Shown piece by piece: positions 50,010 to 59,386 of a stretch of 64,000 bases of DNA. Under the pieces are notes generated by a model, which was not told the origin of the DNA, did no database searches, and was given only the letters and a program-made list of their open reading frames with translations. This DNA comes from Citrobacter sp. On2M (lineage in GTDB: Bacteria; Pseudomonadota; Gammaproteobacteria; Enterobacterales; Enterobacteriaceae), in NCBI RefSeq assembly GCF_018035235.1, contig NZ_WPCV01000005.1:558001-622000 (forward strand), read 5' to 3'. Position 1 is the first letter of the stretch. Each line of letters opens with the position of its first letter. Position numbers and translations under genes: made by a program.

Positions 50010-51461
50010 ATGGCACTCAAACGCTTGCTTAAGACAGAGCCTATGCATGATGAAGCCTGTCTGTGTCACAGCCCGGCATTCATCCGAATAAATACCATCC
50101 TGACACGTGAGGCTCGCCAGGCCCCACCGGTTTCAGCGCAGACAGTTAAAGAAGCACTTTCTATAAACGATGGTTACCTTCATGATGCGGAACCCACCTC
50201 ACCCGGAGTTGTCGCGTTTACGAACATACGCCTGTTTGATGGTATTTCTGATTCACTGCGTACCGGGCTTAATATCATCGTTGAAGGAAATAAAATCAAA
50301 GCGGTCGTCCCGGCAAGATTACCTCTCCCTCCAGGCATAGAAACCATCAACGGAAATAATGGCGTGTTAATGCCAGGCCTTATTGATGCACACTGGCACG
50401 CTATTATGGCTCGCCCTTCAATGATGACTGCCATGACGGCAGATTTTAACTATATCCAGGCCATGGCTATCGCTGAAGCAAAAGCCACGCTGCTACGCGG
50501 GTTTACCACAGTGCGCGACATGGGCGGCCCGGTATTTGGACTCAAACGAGCAATTGACGAACAGATTGCAATTGGGCCCCGTATTTATCCTTCTGGGGCA
50601 TTTATTAGCCAGAGTGGTGGGCATGGTGATTTTCGAATGTTGAGCGATATTCCTCGAGCACCAAATGAAGCATTAAGTTACAGCGAGCGCGTCGGGATTA
50701 CTGCTATTGCTGATGGTCAGGATCAGGTCCTGCTACGTGCCAGAGAGCAGCTTATGCGCGGTGCCTCGCAGGTAAAATTAATGGCGGGTGGTGGGGTTGC
50801 ATCACAGTACGATGGTATTGATGTGACTGAAGGGTCTGTCCCGGAAATAGCGGCTGCCGTTACCGCTGCAGAAAACTGGGGTACCTACGTAACCGTTCAT
50901 GCTTATACGTCCCGGGCAGTCACAATGGCGATAAGTGGTGGAGTTAAATGTATTGAACACGGGCAAATGGTTGATGAAGATACGGTAAAACTGATGGCAG
51001 AGAAGCACATCTGGTGGTGCCTACAACCCTTTCTTGATGATGAAGATGCGGTCACTATGGCGACGCCCTCGTCGCGAGCTAAACAACTGGTTATGTGTGC
51101 AGGTACCGACACAGCCTATCAACTGGCAAAGCAATATAAGATAAAAACCGCATGGGGAACTGATACTCTCTTTGATGCTCATCTGGCAACACGTCAGGGG
51201 GCGCAACTCGCCAAACTTACACGCTGGTATAAACCCGTTGAAATCCTGAAGATGGCCACCAGTACCAATGCCGAACTGTGCGCAATGTCGGGACCAAGAA
51301 ATCCATACCCACACAAACTAGGTGTAATTGAAGAAGATGCGCTGGCGGACCTGATCCTTGTTGATGGTGACCCGCTGACCGATATTCAGCTAATTGCCAA
51401 CCCAGGGGAGGCTTTCAGACTTATTATGAAGGATGGCGTTATTTACAAGAACACCTTGTAA
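50010..51461 (+). CDS. Metal-dependent amidohydrolase
   Basis: A 483-residue amidohydrolase of the imidazolonepropionase/Zn-dependent Xaa-Pro dipeptidase branch. Metal-binding residues appear in order: LIDAHWHAI (HxH, near residue 127), the bridging lysine in SQVKLMAGGG near 254, YVTVHAYTS near 295, CIEHGQMV near 316 and the final aspartate in AWGTDTLFDAH near 385. There is no clear signal peptide, although the first 60 residues lie outside the catalytic fold. It stands alone between the island boundary and the fimbrial locus; the substrate cannot be told from the sequence. Confidence 0.82.
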   Translation: MALKRLLKTEPMHDEACLCHSPAFIRINTILTREARQAPPVSAQTVKEALSINDGYLHDAEPTSPGVVAFTNIRLFDGISDSLRTGLNIIVEGNKIKAVVPARLPLPPGIETINGNNGVLMPGLIDAHWHAIMARPSMMTAMTADFNYIQAMAIAEAKATLLRGFTTVRDMGGPVFGLKRAIDEQIAIGPRIYPSGAFISQSGGHGDFRMLSDIPRAPNEALSYSERVGITAIADGQDQVLLRAREQLMRGASQVKLMAGGGVASQYDGIDVTEGSVPEIAAAVTAAENWGTYVTVHAYTSRAVTMAISGGVKCIEHGQMVDEDTVKLMAEKHIWWCLQPFLDDEDAVTMATPSSRAKQLVMCAGTDTAYQLAKQYKIKTAWGTDTLFDAHLATRQGAQLAKLTRWYKPVEILKMATSTNAELCAMSGPRNPYPHKLGVIEEDALADLILVDGDPLTDIQLIANPGEAFRLIMKDGVIYKNTL

Positions 51462-51795
51462 AAAGGTACAAACTACAAAAGATGGCTCTTTTAGTTTTGT
51501 CGGCGTTCCCTTCAGGTTGTGTTTCTGCTTGTACGCCGACATTCTTTAATATTGCAACGCGAAATTTTTACGAATCCTCTGAATGTGGTTGAGCATTAAC
51601 TCAAAAAGTAAGGTAATTTACTATTATCAATATACCTACCATGGTGAAGTGGCATTTCGACTCCAATATCATTTATTGTATCGTTAAGTTCACTTTCATC
51701 TATATTTTGATGAATACAGGATATATCATGAAAATGTACAGATAACAATTATAATATCGATTATTGCGAGCACGTATATTCACACGGAATCTTAT
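51462..51795. other. Gap with a long-loop hairpin
   Basis: GTCGGCGT (51499-51506) and ACGCCGAC (51533-51540) are perfect inverted repeats about 40 bases after the amidohydrolase stop, and may end its transcript. The rest is AT-rich with no gene seen. Confidence 0.45.
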
Positions 51796-53316
51796 TTATT
51801 CAACAAAAGCGCTGGAATGCTGCAACATCTCAAAGAAAACTGCAGCTTCAATAGGCCTCGAAAAGAAGTAACCTTGTAAAAAGCTGACCCCCATCGCGAC
51901 CAATTTCTCACGCTGCGAGGCGCTTTCCACACCTTCCGCAATGGTCAGGCACCCCCTGTCTTTAGCAATAGCGATAATATTACGGACGATGGCTTCTTTG
52001 CCCTCGTCAGTTTCAATTTCTTGGGTAAAATGTTTATCGATTTTGATGTAGCGCGGACGAAGTTGCATCAACAGCTTATAATTGCAGTGGCCAGTACCAA
52101 AATCATCTGCTGAGAGTGTCACCCCCAGCATATCAAGTTGCTGACAAACCTCTCTGACAAACGCGGAATCCTCAACGGCGACTCTTTCGGTAATCTCCAA
52201 CCCAATATGTAATGCCGTGTTCGCCGTTTTATCCCTGAACGACTGACAGGCATTTAACAAGCTATTGTCCCCAAAATCCGCAGCCGAGACGTTGAAAAAT
52301 AGCGTCGTTAATGGAAGCGATTTCAAATCCAACAATTCAAAGCTTCGGATTACCGATTGGATGCCCAATTCGGTGATGCGGCTTACCAAACCATTTTTCT
52401 CAGCCAGAGGAATAAACCGATCCGGCGAAATATTGCCCCATTTCGGGTGCTGCCACCTCATCAAAATCTCACCTGCAACAATATTGCCGCTACGAGCCTC
52501 TACAATCGGTTGGATGAAAGGCTCTAGCTGGTTATTATCGATCGCTTCTCGTAACATAAAGAACATCGATTGACGATGAATAAGGTATTTTAAAAATAAT
52601 ATCGAGAGCCCCCCGGAAATTATAAAAATAAGTAAAATCCTGTCATGTTCACTCTGCCAGAAAGTTAGTAAACTAAGCGGTGCCAAAGGTAACGCACTGA
52701 CACTATATTTAAATTGCGTCGAGGAATACGTGTCCTGTCCATCAGACAACTGATTTTTGAAAATATTCCCAGTGGCATCAAGCGAAATACCATCCACCGT
52801 CATGATGTAAGAATAACTCCCGTGATATTTTTTTAATTCATTTTGAATGTAATAATTATCTACGCCTACCATAACACTATTTTCTCCACGAGACACATGA
52901 TAGACCAGCAGTGATTTAGAAGGATTGACGGAGCTATCGCTCATTAAAAATAATGATTTAGCGGGGAAGAAATGTGCATCTGATGTAAAACTCACACCGC
53001 CAAAAACTGAAGAACAATAAAGGTTTTTCCCCTGTAGTAAATTGATAGTTGTTACATCTGGCAGTGTAGCCACCAGCTTACGTATTTCAGTCTGTACTTT
53101 ATTGCCACATTGACCATTAAGCAGGTCTGTCGCACGATGACCCGCAATGCTTGCATTGCCTATAATACTGTCCAGTTTACTAATAATAGCCTGGAGATAG
53201 TTCTGGGTCAGTTTTTTTTGATTTGTTATTAATTGGTGAAAAAGAAAACTTGTGCCTCCGGCACAGAGGAGAAAAAAAAGAGTTATACTAATAATAATGC
53301 TATTGCGGTAACGCAT
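51796..53316 (-). CDS. CSS-motif cyclic-di-GMP phosphodiesterase (EAL domain)
   Basis: A 506-residue inner-membrane protein. An N-terminal membrane helix (SIIISITLFFLLCAGGTSFL) is followed by a periplasmic domain with the CSS motif (NLYCSSVFGG near residue 100) and a conserved CGN cysteine earlier, then a second membrane helix (ILLIFIISGGLSILFLKYLI near 240). The EAL domain has GEILMRWQHP in place of EAL/ELL, NVSAADFGDNSL, ERVAVEDS, ADDFGTGHCNY, IKIDKHF and EGVESASQ. CSS-EAL enzymes degrade c-di-GMP under redox control of the periplasmic cysteines. The start at 53316 has GGAG upstream; 53340 is an alternative. It lies downstream of the fimbrial genes. Confidence 0.85.
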   Translation of the reverse strand: MRYRNSIIISITLFFLLCAGGTSFLFHQLITNQKKLTQNYLQAIISKLDSIIGNASIAGHRATDLLNGQCGNKVQTEIRKLVATLPDVTTINLLQGKNLYCSSVFGGVSFTSDAHFFPAKSLFLMSDSSVNPSKSLLVYHVSRGENSVMVGVDNYYIQNELKKYHGSYSYIMTVDGISLDATGNIFKNQLSDGQDTYSSTQFKYSVSALPLAPLSLLTFWQSEHDRILLIFIISGGLSILFLKYLIHRQSMFFMLREAIDNNQLEPFIQPIVEARSGNIVAGEILMRWQHPKWGNISPDRFIPLAEKNGLVSRITELGIQSVIRSFELLDLKSLPLTTLFFNVSAADFGDNSLLNACQSFRDKTANTALHIGLEITERVAVEDSAFVREVCQQLDMLGVTLSADDFGTGHCNYKLLMQLRPRYIKIDKHFTQEIETDEGKEAIVRNIIAIAKDRGCLTIAEGVESASQREKLVAMGVSFLQGYFFSRPIEAAVFFEMLQHSSAFVE

Positions 53317-53520
53317 ATGGCTCCAGATGATTTCATTCAAAATGGAAGTCGTAAATAAATTTATTTAATAAGTAATGAACAACATCCAGCTATCTGTAAT
53401 TGTCATAGGACAATTAAATCTGTAGGCAAAGACGTAAGTAATAATAAGCCACTGCTTATCTTATGCGAATTTTCGACAGGGTTAGCATGAGGTACCAACT
53501 TTCCTCTGGCGTTAATATCG

Positions 53521-54534
53521 CTATTGATACGTCATGGTAAATGACAGCACGCCGTTAGCGGTGCCTGTAGTGATCGTATCCCCGGTCTGATAATAGCGCG
53601 CCTTGAGCGGCACGCTGAAACTGCCGCCAGTTGAGGAAGTTCCAACGGAGATATCGGAACCCAACGCCATCGGCAAATTGTTATAAAGCAGCTGAATCCC
53701 CACGCCAGTCGCTGCGTTATTGCCACCGGCAGTATTGATTACTCCTCTGCTAGCATCAAAAATACTCCCTTCCATTTTCACGCTAACTTTTGTTCCGGCA
53801 TTGCAGGTCATCGGCAGGATGAACGATTGTGTGTAGGTATCGCCGGGCGTGGATCCTTTGCCGCTAAATGCCTTTTTATCTACCTCTTTCATATCAACAG
53901 GTATTGATGTCGTGGTTAAATTACAGGCAGGGGTAGTCACCGTGAACGCATTGATACTGACATTCGCTTGAGGTGATTGCCACAGCAACGCGTTATTCAG
54001 CAAAACCAGTGCACCTACCGTTCTTGCGGTTATCGTTCCGGACCCCGTTTCCGTTGCCGTTTTATAAAACGTTACTGTCACGGCGCCACTCAATGTCGGG
54101 TTGACCATTCCACTGGTGTTCTCACAGAGCTTAGCGGTATTGACATCGCCCCGAATAGTATTACTTCCGGTGACTGAGGCGCTGCCGCCAGCACATATTG
54201 TCGTGGAACCCGAGATGGAATAACCAATACCGTCGACATTGGTTTTATACACTCGCCGGCCGTTCACCATCGAATCAAATGTGCCGTTCGCCATGACGCC
54301 GAAAACCTGACTAGAGATCAAACCCTGATCCGAATTGAAACAACTAAACGAGTTGATCGTCGGTGTCACAAGCTGTGTCCCGATAACCGCACCTACGGGA
54401 AGATTGCGCGAAATCGTAATATTCTGTGGTGAGACAGTAGTTGACGGTGTTGTTGTTGTGCAATCCCAAGCAAGGACCGTACGAGAAAACATCCCCAGCG
54501 CAGCGCAAATCAGGATATTTAATATAAGTTTCAT
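53521..54534 (-). CDS. Fimbrial tip adhesin
   Basis: A 337-residue secreted protein with signal peptide MKLILNILICAALGMFSRTV, mature from about WDCTTTTPST. The N-terminal 190 residues would be the receptor-binding domain, with cysteines at C near the start and in SFSCFN, TICAGG and LCEN. The C-terminal 140 residues form a pilin domain with CNLTT and MTCNAGT as the disulfide pair and the closing NGVLSFTMTYQ, the donor-strand and chaperone-binding end. ATG 54534 is chosen because it begins the signal peptide; GGAG lies ten bases upstream. It is the last gene of the operon, as fimH is. Confidence 0.82.
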   Translation of the reverse strand: MKLILNILICAALGMFSRTVLAWDCTTTTPSTTVSPQNITISRNLPVGAVIGTQLVTPTINSFSCFNSDQGLISSQVFGVMANGTFDSMVNGRRVYKTNVDGIGYSISGSTTICAGGSASVTGSNTIRGDVNTAKLCENTSGMVNPTLSGAVTVTFYKTATETGSGTITARTVGALVLLNNALLWQSPQANVSINAFTVTTPACNLTTTSIPVDMKEVDKKAFSGKGSTPGDTYTQSFILPMTCNAGTKVSVKMEGSIFDASRGVINTAGGNNAATGVGIQLLYNNLPMALGSDISVGTSSTGGSFSVPLKARYYQTGDTITTGTANGVLSFTMTYQ

Positions 54535-54551
54535 TTTTCTTTCACTCCGGT

Positions 54552-57053
54552 TCAATGACATAGCGCAGTAACGTTGTGCGTTTTGTCAGAGAGCTGTGTT
54601 ATCTGATAAGTCGCACGGCAGCTTTCGCCAGCCCAGCGAACCTCAACGGTACCTTTTTCTGGTGCGCCGTTTAGCCAGACCCGTTTATGATCGTCCACAA
54701 TGCCGTTCGCCACGTTATTGCGATTTTTAATAATGGCCGTCGCCCCGAACGGGATTTCACTTCCAGTCAATTGCAGCAAAACTTTGTAACCCGTTACAGT
54801 AGGATAATCTGCCAGGGCCAAAGCACCTTTTGTTGGTACTACCGTTCGCGTATCATTGAGCACATCGGTATTGTTATTCAGCGTGGCGGTATCAAGCGAC
54901 AGGCTGTTCTGTCGATATGGTGTAACGTACGGCACCACCGCAAAACCTTTACTGTCGGTGTAAATACCACTATTGTTTGCCACTTTCACTCCGGCAGCGT
55001 TATCTGCTTTCACCAGCGCCAGGGTCTCGCCAAGAGGCTGAGTCGCGGCGATGCCATATGGATGAGCCACTAGCCCGCCCATCGCGCCAACGGAAAACTG
55101 GCGGTTATCACGGGAATAGCTGTAGCCCAGCTGATATTCCCCGTGGTTGCCTTTATAATTGGCGGAAGCGCTACCCATCGTGTCGGAACCTTTACTGTTA
55201 TAGCCTTGCTGCACGTTCCAGCTCAGTTTGTTATCTTCCAGCGCAGTACCGGATAATCCCATCTGTGAAACGCTATCGCCTTTTTTATTGCCGTTAGCAG
55301 TAACGGTCATCCAGCTGTTTGGCAAAAAACGTGATAGCGGGATCTGCATCGTAAAAGCGACGATATGATCATTGTCGTTGCGCCATGGCCCCTTTGAGTA
55401 GCTGTAGTTCAGGCCGTAATTAATATTGTTAACGCTGGTGTTGTATCCCACGTTAACGCTACGCTCGCTATCGCCTCCCCAGTAATCCTGCTGCCAGGCT
55501 GAGAGATTCAGGTTGCCCCAGTCGCTAAGCCGTTGATTCAGTGTTATCTGGGCCTTACTGCGTTTATTTCGCTGATAGCGCCAATTGTCATCAAGCTGCA
55601 TCTCATCGCTTGTAATACGAAACGGATTCACATCGCCGTTTGCTTCCTGAAAATCGCGAAAGCCCGATGAAGAATAACGATATCCGGTCAAATTCAAAGA
55701 TGTTCCCGTCGTGGCGAAATCTTTGGCATACTGCGCGCGTAACGACACACCATTTTGCGTCTTTTCAGGTAGCTGCGAACGAGCAAACGTGGTGTCAAAA
55801 GAGAACGAACCAATATCCCCAAACCCCTTACCTATACCTAATGCGCCGGACCAGTAATCTTCAGAAACGATCATCCCGCCATACACCGTTGTATCCCAAG
55901 GCAAGCCATAGCCTAAGGTGCTTTGCAGGAATATCGGTTCCTTATCCTGGTAGCTTGCCGCGCGATATTTCCCCGCTGCCAGCGCATACTTGAATTGACC
56001 TTCGCGCTGCATCACCGGTACCGCAGAAAATGGCTGGATAAACTGATGCACTGAGCCGTCCGCTTCACGAATCGAGACGTCGAGGTCGCCGCTGGCGGCG
56101 GTGGGATAAAGATCGTCGATCATAAAAGGTCCCGGGGGAACATATGACTGCCAGATAATATTCCCGCCCTGACGTATGGTCACCTGAGCGTTGCTCTGCG
56201 CGATACCGCGAACCACAGGTGCAAAACCGCGGACGCTTTCCGGCAGCATAGAGTCATCTGAATAAAGCTGCACACCACGGAAATTCACGCTGTCGAAGAC
56301 CCCTGCCTGGGTATAACCATCGCCAGCGCTAAATTGGCTTTTCAGCACCTTAATATCCCGCTCAAGCGAGGTGCTAATTGTGTTCCAGCGGCTTATTCCA
56401 TTGCTGTTGTTATAAGTTGAATAATTTCGCAGCCGCCAGGGACCTGCATTGATACCGCTACGCAGATTTAAATAACTGTCGTTGTGCGATTCGGCATCGC
56501 CACGGTTATTCGCAGCTGAAAAGTTGTAATTTACAAACAGCATATTCAACCCGTCATCCCATTGCTCCGGCGATACGGAACCCTGAGGATCTCGCCGCAG
56601 ATATTCCTGCGGAACCGAGATTTCAAGCCGCATGCCATCGAACTGAAAATGGATTAGACTCCCCGGCAGGAGCTCGCTGATATTGTTGATCGTCGCCAGT
56701 TCATCCATATCCATCCAGCCGGGCTGTGCGTTGGGTTTAACCCCCCAGCGCGAAAAATCCTCCCGTTTCAGAGTCGGTGATAAGGCACTTTCATTCCAGA
56801 TGAATGAGATATCGCGTGTTTCCACATAGCTACCATTAAGATAAATTTCTACATGGTAGACTCCGGGAACCTGCCCGTTGGTTTTGCTAAAACGGGAGAT
56901 ATCAATGTCTCGTGGGATATTCCCGTGAGTTTCAATAAAGTCTGGTGAAAAATAATCCTCAGCCAACCCTGTTTGAACGCGTAAACATAAAAAAACAAGT
57001 AAAGATAACTTGGTTAATTTCGCAAAACCTGACACCACATTGACCTGAGACAT
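54552..57053 (-). CDS. Fimbrial outer-membrane usher
   Basis: An 833-residue usher of the FimD/PapC family that assembles subunits and secretes the fibre. The N-terminal domain after the signal peptide has VYHVEIYLNGSYVETRDI; the barrel has many aromatic-alternating strands (NLSAWQQDYWGGDSERSVNV); the plug lies near YPTAASGDLDVSIREADG; and the C-terminal domains contain LALADYPTVTGYKVLL and RATYQITQLSDKTHNVTALC. Length is typical. It lies between the chaperone and adhesin genes with short gaps. Confidence 0.93.
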   Translation of the reverse strand: MSQVNVVSGFAKLTKLSLLVFLCLRVQTGLAEDYFSPDFIETHGNIPRDIDISRFSKTNGQVPGVYHVEIYLNGSYVETRDISFIWNESALSPTLKREDFSRWGVKPNAQPGWMDMDELATINNISELLPGSLIHFQFDGMRLEISVPQEYLRRDPQGSVSPEQWDDGLNMLFVNYNFSAANNRGDAESHNDSYLNLRSGINAGPWRLRNYSTYNNSNGISRWNTISTSLERDIKVLKSQFSAGDGYTQAGVFDSVNFRGVQLYSDDSMLPESVRGFAPVVRGIAQSNAQVTIRQGGNIIWQSYVPPGPFMIDDLYPTAASGDLDVSIREADGSVHQFIQPFSAVPVMQREGQFKYALAAGKYRAASYQDKEPIFLQSTLGYGLPWDTTVYGGMIVSEDYWSGALGIGKGFGDIGSFSFDTTFARSQLPEKTQNGVSLRAQYAKDFATTGTSLNLTGYRYSSSGFRDFQEANGDVNPFRITSDEMQLDDNWRYQRNKRSKAQITLNQRLSDWGNLNLSAWQQDYWGGDSERSVNVGYNTSVNNINYGLNYSYSKGPWRNDNDHIVAFTMQIPLSRFLPNSWMTVTANGNKKGDSVSQMGLSGTALEDNKLSWNVQQGYNSKGSDTMGSASANYKGNHGEYQLGYSYSRDNRQFSVGAMGGLVAHPYGIAATQPLGETLALVKADNAAGVKVANNSGIYTDSKGFAVVPYVTPYRQNSLSLDTATLNNNTDVLNDTRTVVPTKGALALADYPTVTGYKVLLQLTGSEIPFGATAIIKNRNNVANGIVDDHKRVWLNGAPEKGTVEVRWAGESCRATYQITQLSDKTHNVTALCH

Positions 57054-57064
57054 GGATGATAAAC

Positions 57065-57742
57065 CTAAAAATTAAATGTATGCTCAGCCGTGATGCCTCC
57101 GAAATCATTGATCGCACGCCATGATATTTCACCACCAGTTAACGCCGACTGAGATAGCGATAAGGTTTGAAATGGTAAAACCATTGGAGGTTTAGATAAT
57201 TCTTTTCCATTTACTTTTACATCATAAAGCGACACACTATAAGGTGACGGATTATGCACATTCAGTTTCCCATCAGCGACTGAAAAAATTAGCTGTTGAT
57301 ATGCCAGTGAAGGATCTCCTTTTAGGCCCGCAGGGCGATAAAAAACCTTCATTTTGCTTTTTACTGCTATCAGCAACTCGTTTTTAGCATCCGCCGATGA
57401 TGACGGTATTGATTTAATATTTAGCCAATATATGCTTTCCCGATCCTGAGGCACAGAATTATCAATTAACATGACGCGAACCGAATTCTGGGTATTGGGA
57501 TTTAGTTTAAATAAAGGCGGAGTGGTAATAAATGGACTGTCACCATCGTCACTATTTTCATTGTTACTTACCCATGACTGAATTAGATATGGTGTATTGT
57601 CCGGGTTTCTCACGCTGATTGCTGATTGACTATCGCCACTATTATAAACAAGTCGCGTGCCACCTATTTCCACACCACTAATTGCCGCCGTAGAGATAAG
57701 TAATAAACTCACGGCGATTTTTTTAAATATTTCCTGTAACAT
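57065..57742 (-). CDS. Periplasmic fimbrial chaperone
   Basis: A 225-residue PapD-like chaperone. The signal peptide MLQEIFKKIAVSLLLISTAA is followed directly by VEIGGTRLVYNSGD, the first strand with the conserved Arg that anchors subunit C-termini. The G1 donor strand is in NSVRVMLIDN, and SIYWLNIKSIP and KMKVFYRPAGL are conserved. AGGA lies seven bases before ATG 57742; an upstream ATG at 57775 would bury the signal peptide. Confidence 0.93.
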   Translation of the reverse strand: MLQEIFKKIAVSLLLISTAAISGVEIGGTRLVYNSGDSQSAISVRNPDNTPYLIQSWVSNNENSDDGDSPFITTPPLFKLNPNTQNSVRVMLIDNSVPQDRESIYWLNIKSIPSSSADAKNELLIAVKSKMKVFYRPAGLKGDPSLAYQQLIFSVADGKLNVHNPSPYSVSLYDVKVNGKELSKPPMVLPFQTLSLSQSALTGGEISWRAINDFGGITAEHTFNF

Positions 57743-57787
57743 GAAGAAATCCTGAGAGAATAACAAGGGCCACAAATGGCCCTACTT

Positions 57788-58306
57788 TTACTGGTAAGTC
57801 ACGGTAAATGATGTCGAAGAGTTTGCGGTTCCAGCACCAACAACTCCCGTTGCCATATATTTAGCAAAGTAAGTCAGTGTGTTATTAACATCTTCCAACA
57901 GATTCACCCTTGCTGAGGGAGAACCAACCGGAATCAGCGTCGTACTGTCCTGCTCATAGATGGCTACCCCAACGTTAGTTGCAGTTTGCCCGTTGGTCAG
58001 CGCCAGAATGGAAGGATTAGCGGTGTTGGTCGTGCCATCAAAGCGAATGCTGGCGCTCGAAATACTGGCCGGGCAGGATTTCAGCACAATGTTAAAACGT
58101 TTCGCCGCTGCCGTAGTGCTATTACCTCCGGCAAAGGCTGCGGTTGAAATTGTGCCGAGCTCAACTGGTTGAGCGATAGATGTTGCATCAACCACGCATG
58201 CCGTACCCGTGATATTACCGGTAAAGTTAATTACCCCATCAGCAGCATTTGCAACCTGAGAAATGGATAGAGACACAAGAGCAGAAATCAGTGCAATCTT
58301 TTTCAT
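57788..58306 (-). CDS. Major fimbrial subunit (FimA-type)
   Basis: A 172-residue pilin. The signal peptide MKKIALISALVSLSISQVAN is cleaved near NAADG. The mature protein has the donor strand DGVINFTGNITGTACVVDAT with the first cysteine, LKSCPAS with the second, and the C-terminal STSFTVTYQ with the penultimate tyrosine of pilins. It is the first gene of the operon in the order subunit-chaperone-usher-adhesin. Confidence 0.93.
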   Translation of the reverse strand: MKKIALISALVSLSISQVANAADGVINFTGNITGTACVVDATSIAQPVELGTISTAAFAGGNSTTAAAKRFNIVLKSCPASISSASIRFDGTTNTANPSILALTNGQTATNVGVAIYEQDSTTLIPVGSPSARVNLLEDVNNTLTYFAKYMATGVVGAGTANSSTSFTVTYQ

Positions 58307-58410
58307 ATATAAATTCCATATGGTTAGTTAAATTGAAAAAATAAATGTGAAGCTTTAAAAATTAATGTTAACCTTACATTCATAAAACAACAGTTAATAA
58401 AATATACTAG

Positions 58411-58929
58411 TCACTCATATTCATGAGTATTCTGCGTATAGAGCTCAGTGCGCGCGATATTCTGATACAGCACAACACGATTACCTTGCTGTAGTTTAAA
58501 AATCAGACTGCGGCGATGTGCATAAAATGTTTTTCTTGTCATTCCTAGTCGCTGGCTAATCTCTTTAACATCCAGCCCTTTTTGCATACAATAGAGCACT
58601 TCTTCCTCACGCTGAGAAAGTGAGTATTTCATTCTGTAATTATATTGTGAACTCTTTACCAACAAACAGGAGAGAATTTCATTCAGCCGGCACTTTTTAT
58701 CAATAAAAACAAAGTCTGACATATGCTTTAAAGCATAGTAGTCAAGAACGTTACTGATAAAAATAATAACTTTTTTCCCCGGAGTTATGTTCTTACGCAC
58801 CTCTGATATGCATATTGTTTCAATGTCTATGATACAATAATTTTCATCAATTAACTCTGGAGTTAACAATTCACTCATGCCGACAATAAAAAAATAATCA
58901 TCAGAAAAAATGGAACCTGACAAATCCAT
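58411..58929 (-). CDS. LuxR-type transcriptional regulator
   Basis: A 172-residue regulator. The C-terminal 65 residues are a LuxR/GerE helix-turn-helix (LSQREEEVLYCMQKGLDVKE then ISQRLGMTRKTFYAHR). The N-terminal 100 residues have the size of a receiver domain, but no clear phosphoacceptor context is seen, so it may be a pseudo-receiver. It lies 104 bases upstream of the pilin gene in the same direction and is probably its direct regulator, in the manner of FimW or similar fimbrial regulators. Confidence 0.8.
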   Translation of the reverse strand: MDLSGSIFSDDYFFIVGMSELLTPELIDENYCIIDIETICISEVRKNITPGKKVIIFISNVLDYYALKHMSDFVFIDKKCRLNEILSCLLVKSSQYNYRMKYSLSQREEEVLYCMQKGLDVKEISQRLGMTRKTFYAHRRSLIFKLQQGNRVVLYQNIARTELYTQNTHEYE

Positions 58930-59386
58930 AAATTTACCTTCCAGGCATAATCCTCTTTATTATTTAGCGTCAGTAATCCCTCTCATGTTTCATTGTGAGA
59001 TTTACAGAAATTATATGTTTATAGCAGCACAAAAGTAATGGATTTCGAGCTGGGAATAAAAAACGATCGTTTCTACTATTTTTTCACCTTTCAAAGATAA
59101 TTAATCCATTAGAAACCATAGATTACAAATAAAAACACCAGTTAAAAATTAAGTTATAGCATTTAAAACTACCATGAAACATAGGCGCAACTTAATGATC
59201 TATAGTTGTTTGATAGCCAGAACTTGTAATAACCATCGAATTGGATTTTTCTTAGGGAATATTCTATTGTCACTTAACAAAAGATACTTCACCGGAACAG
59301 GGCTAATTTTACCTGGTTAACAGTGGAGCAACATTGGCGAGAGCTTATTATTCTGTCAGCAAGCGCCTACATACGTAGGAAAAGGG
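58930..59386. other. AT-rich regulatory gap
   Basis: About 460 AT-rich bases between the sensor kinase stop and the LuxR regulator start. It should carry the promoter for the regulator and perhaps the fimbrial operon. CCTAC-ATAC-GTAGG at 59368-59381 is a short inverted repeat next to the kinase stop. No gene seen. Confidence 0.4.
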
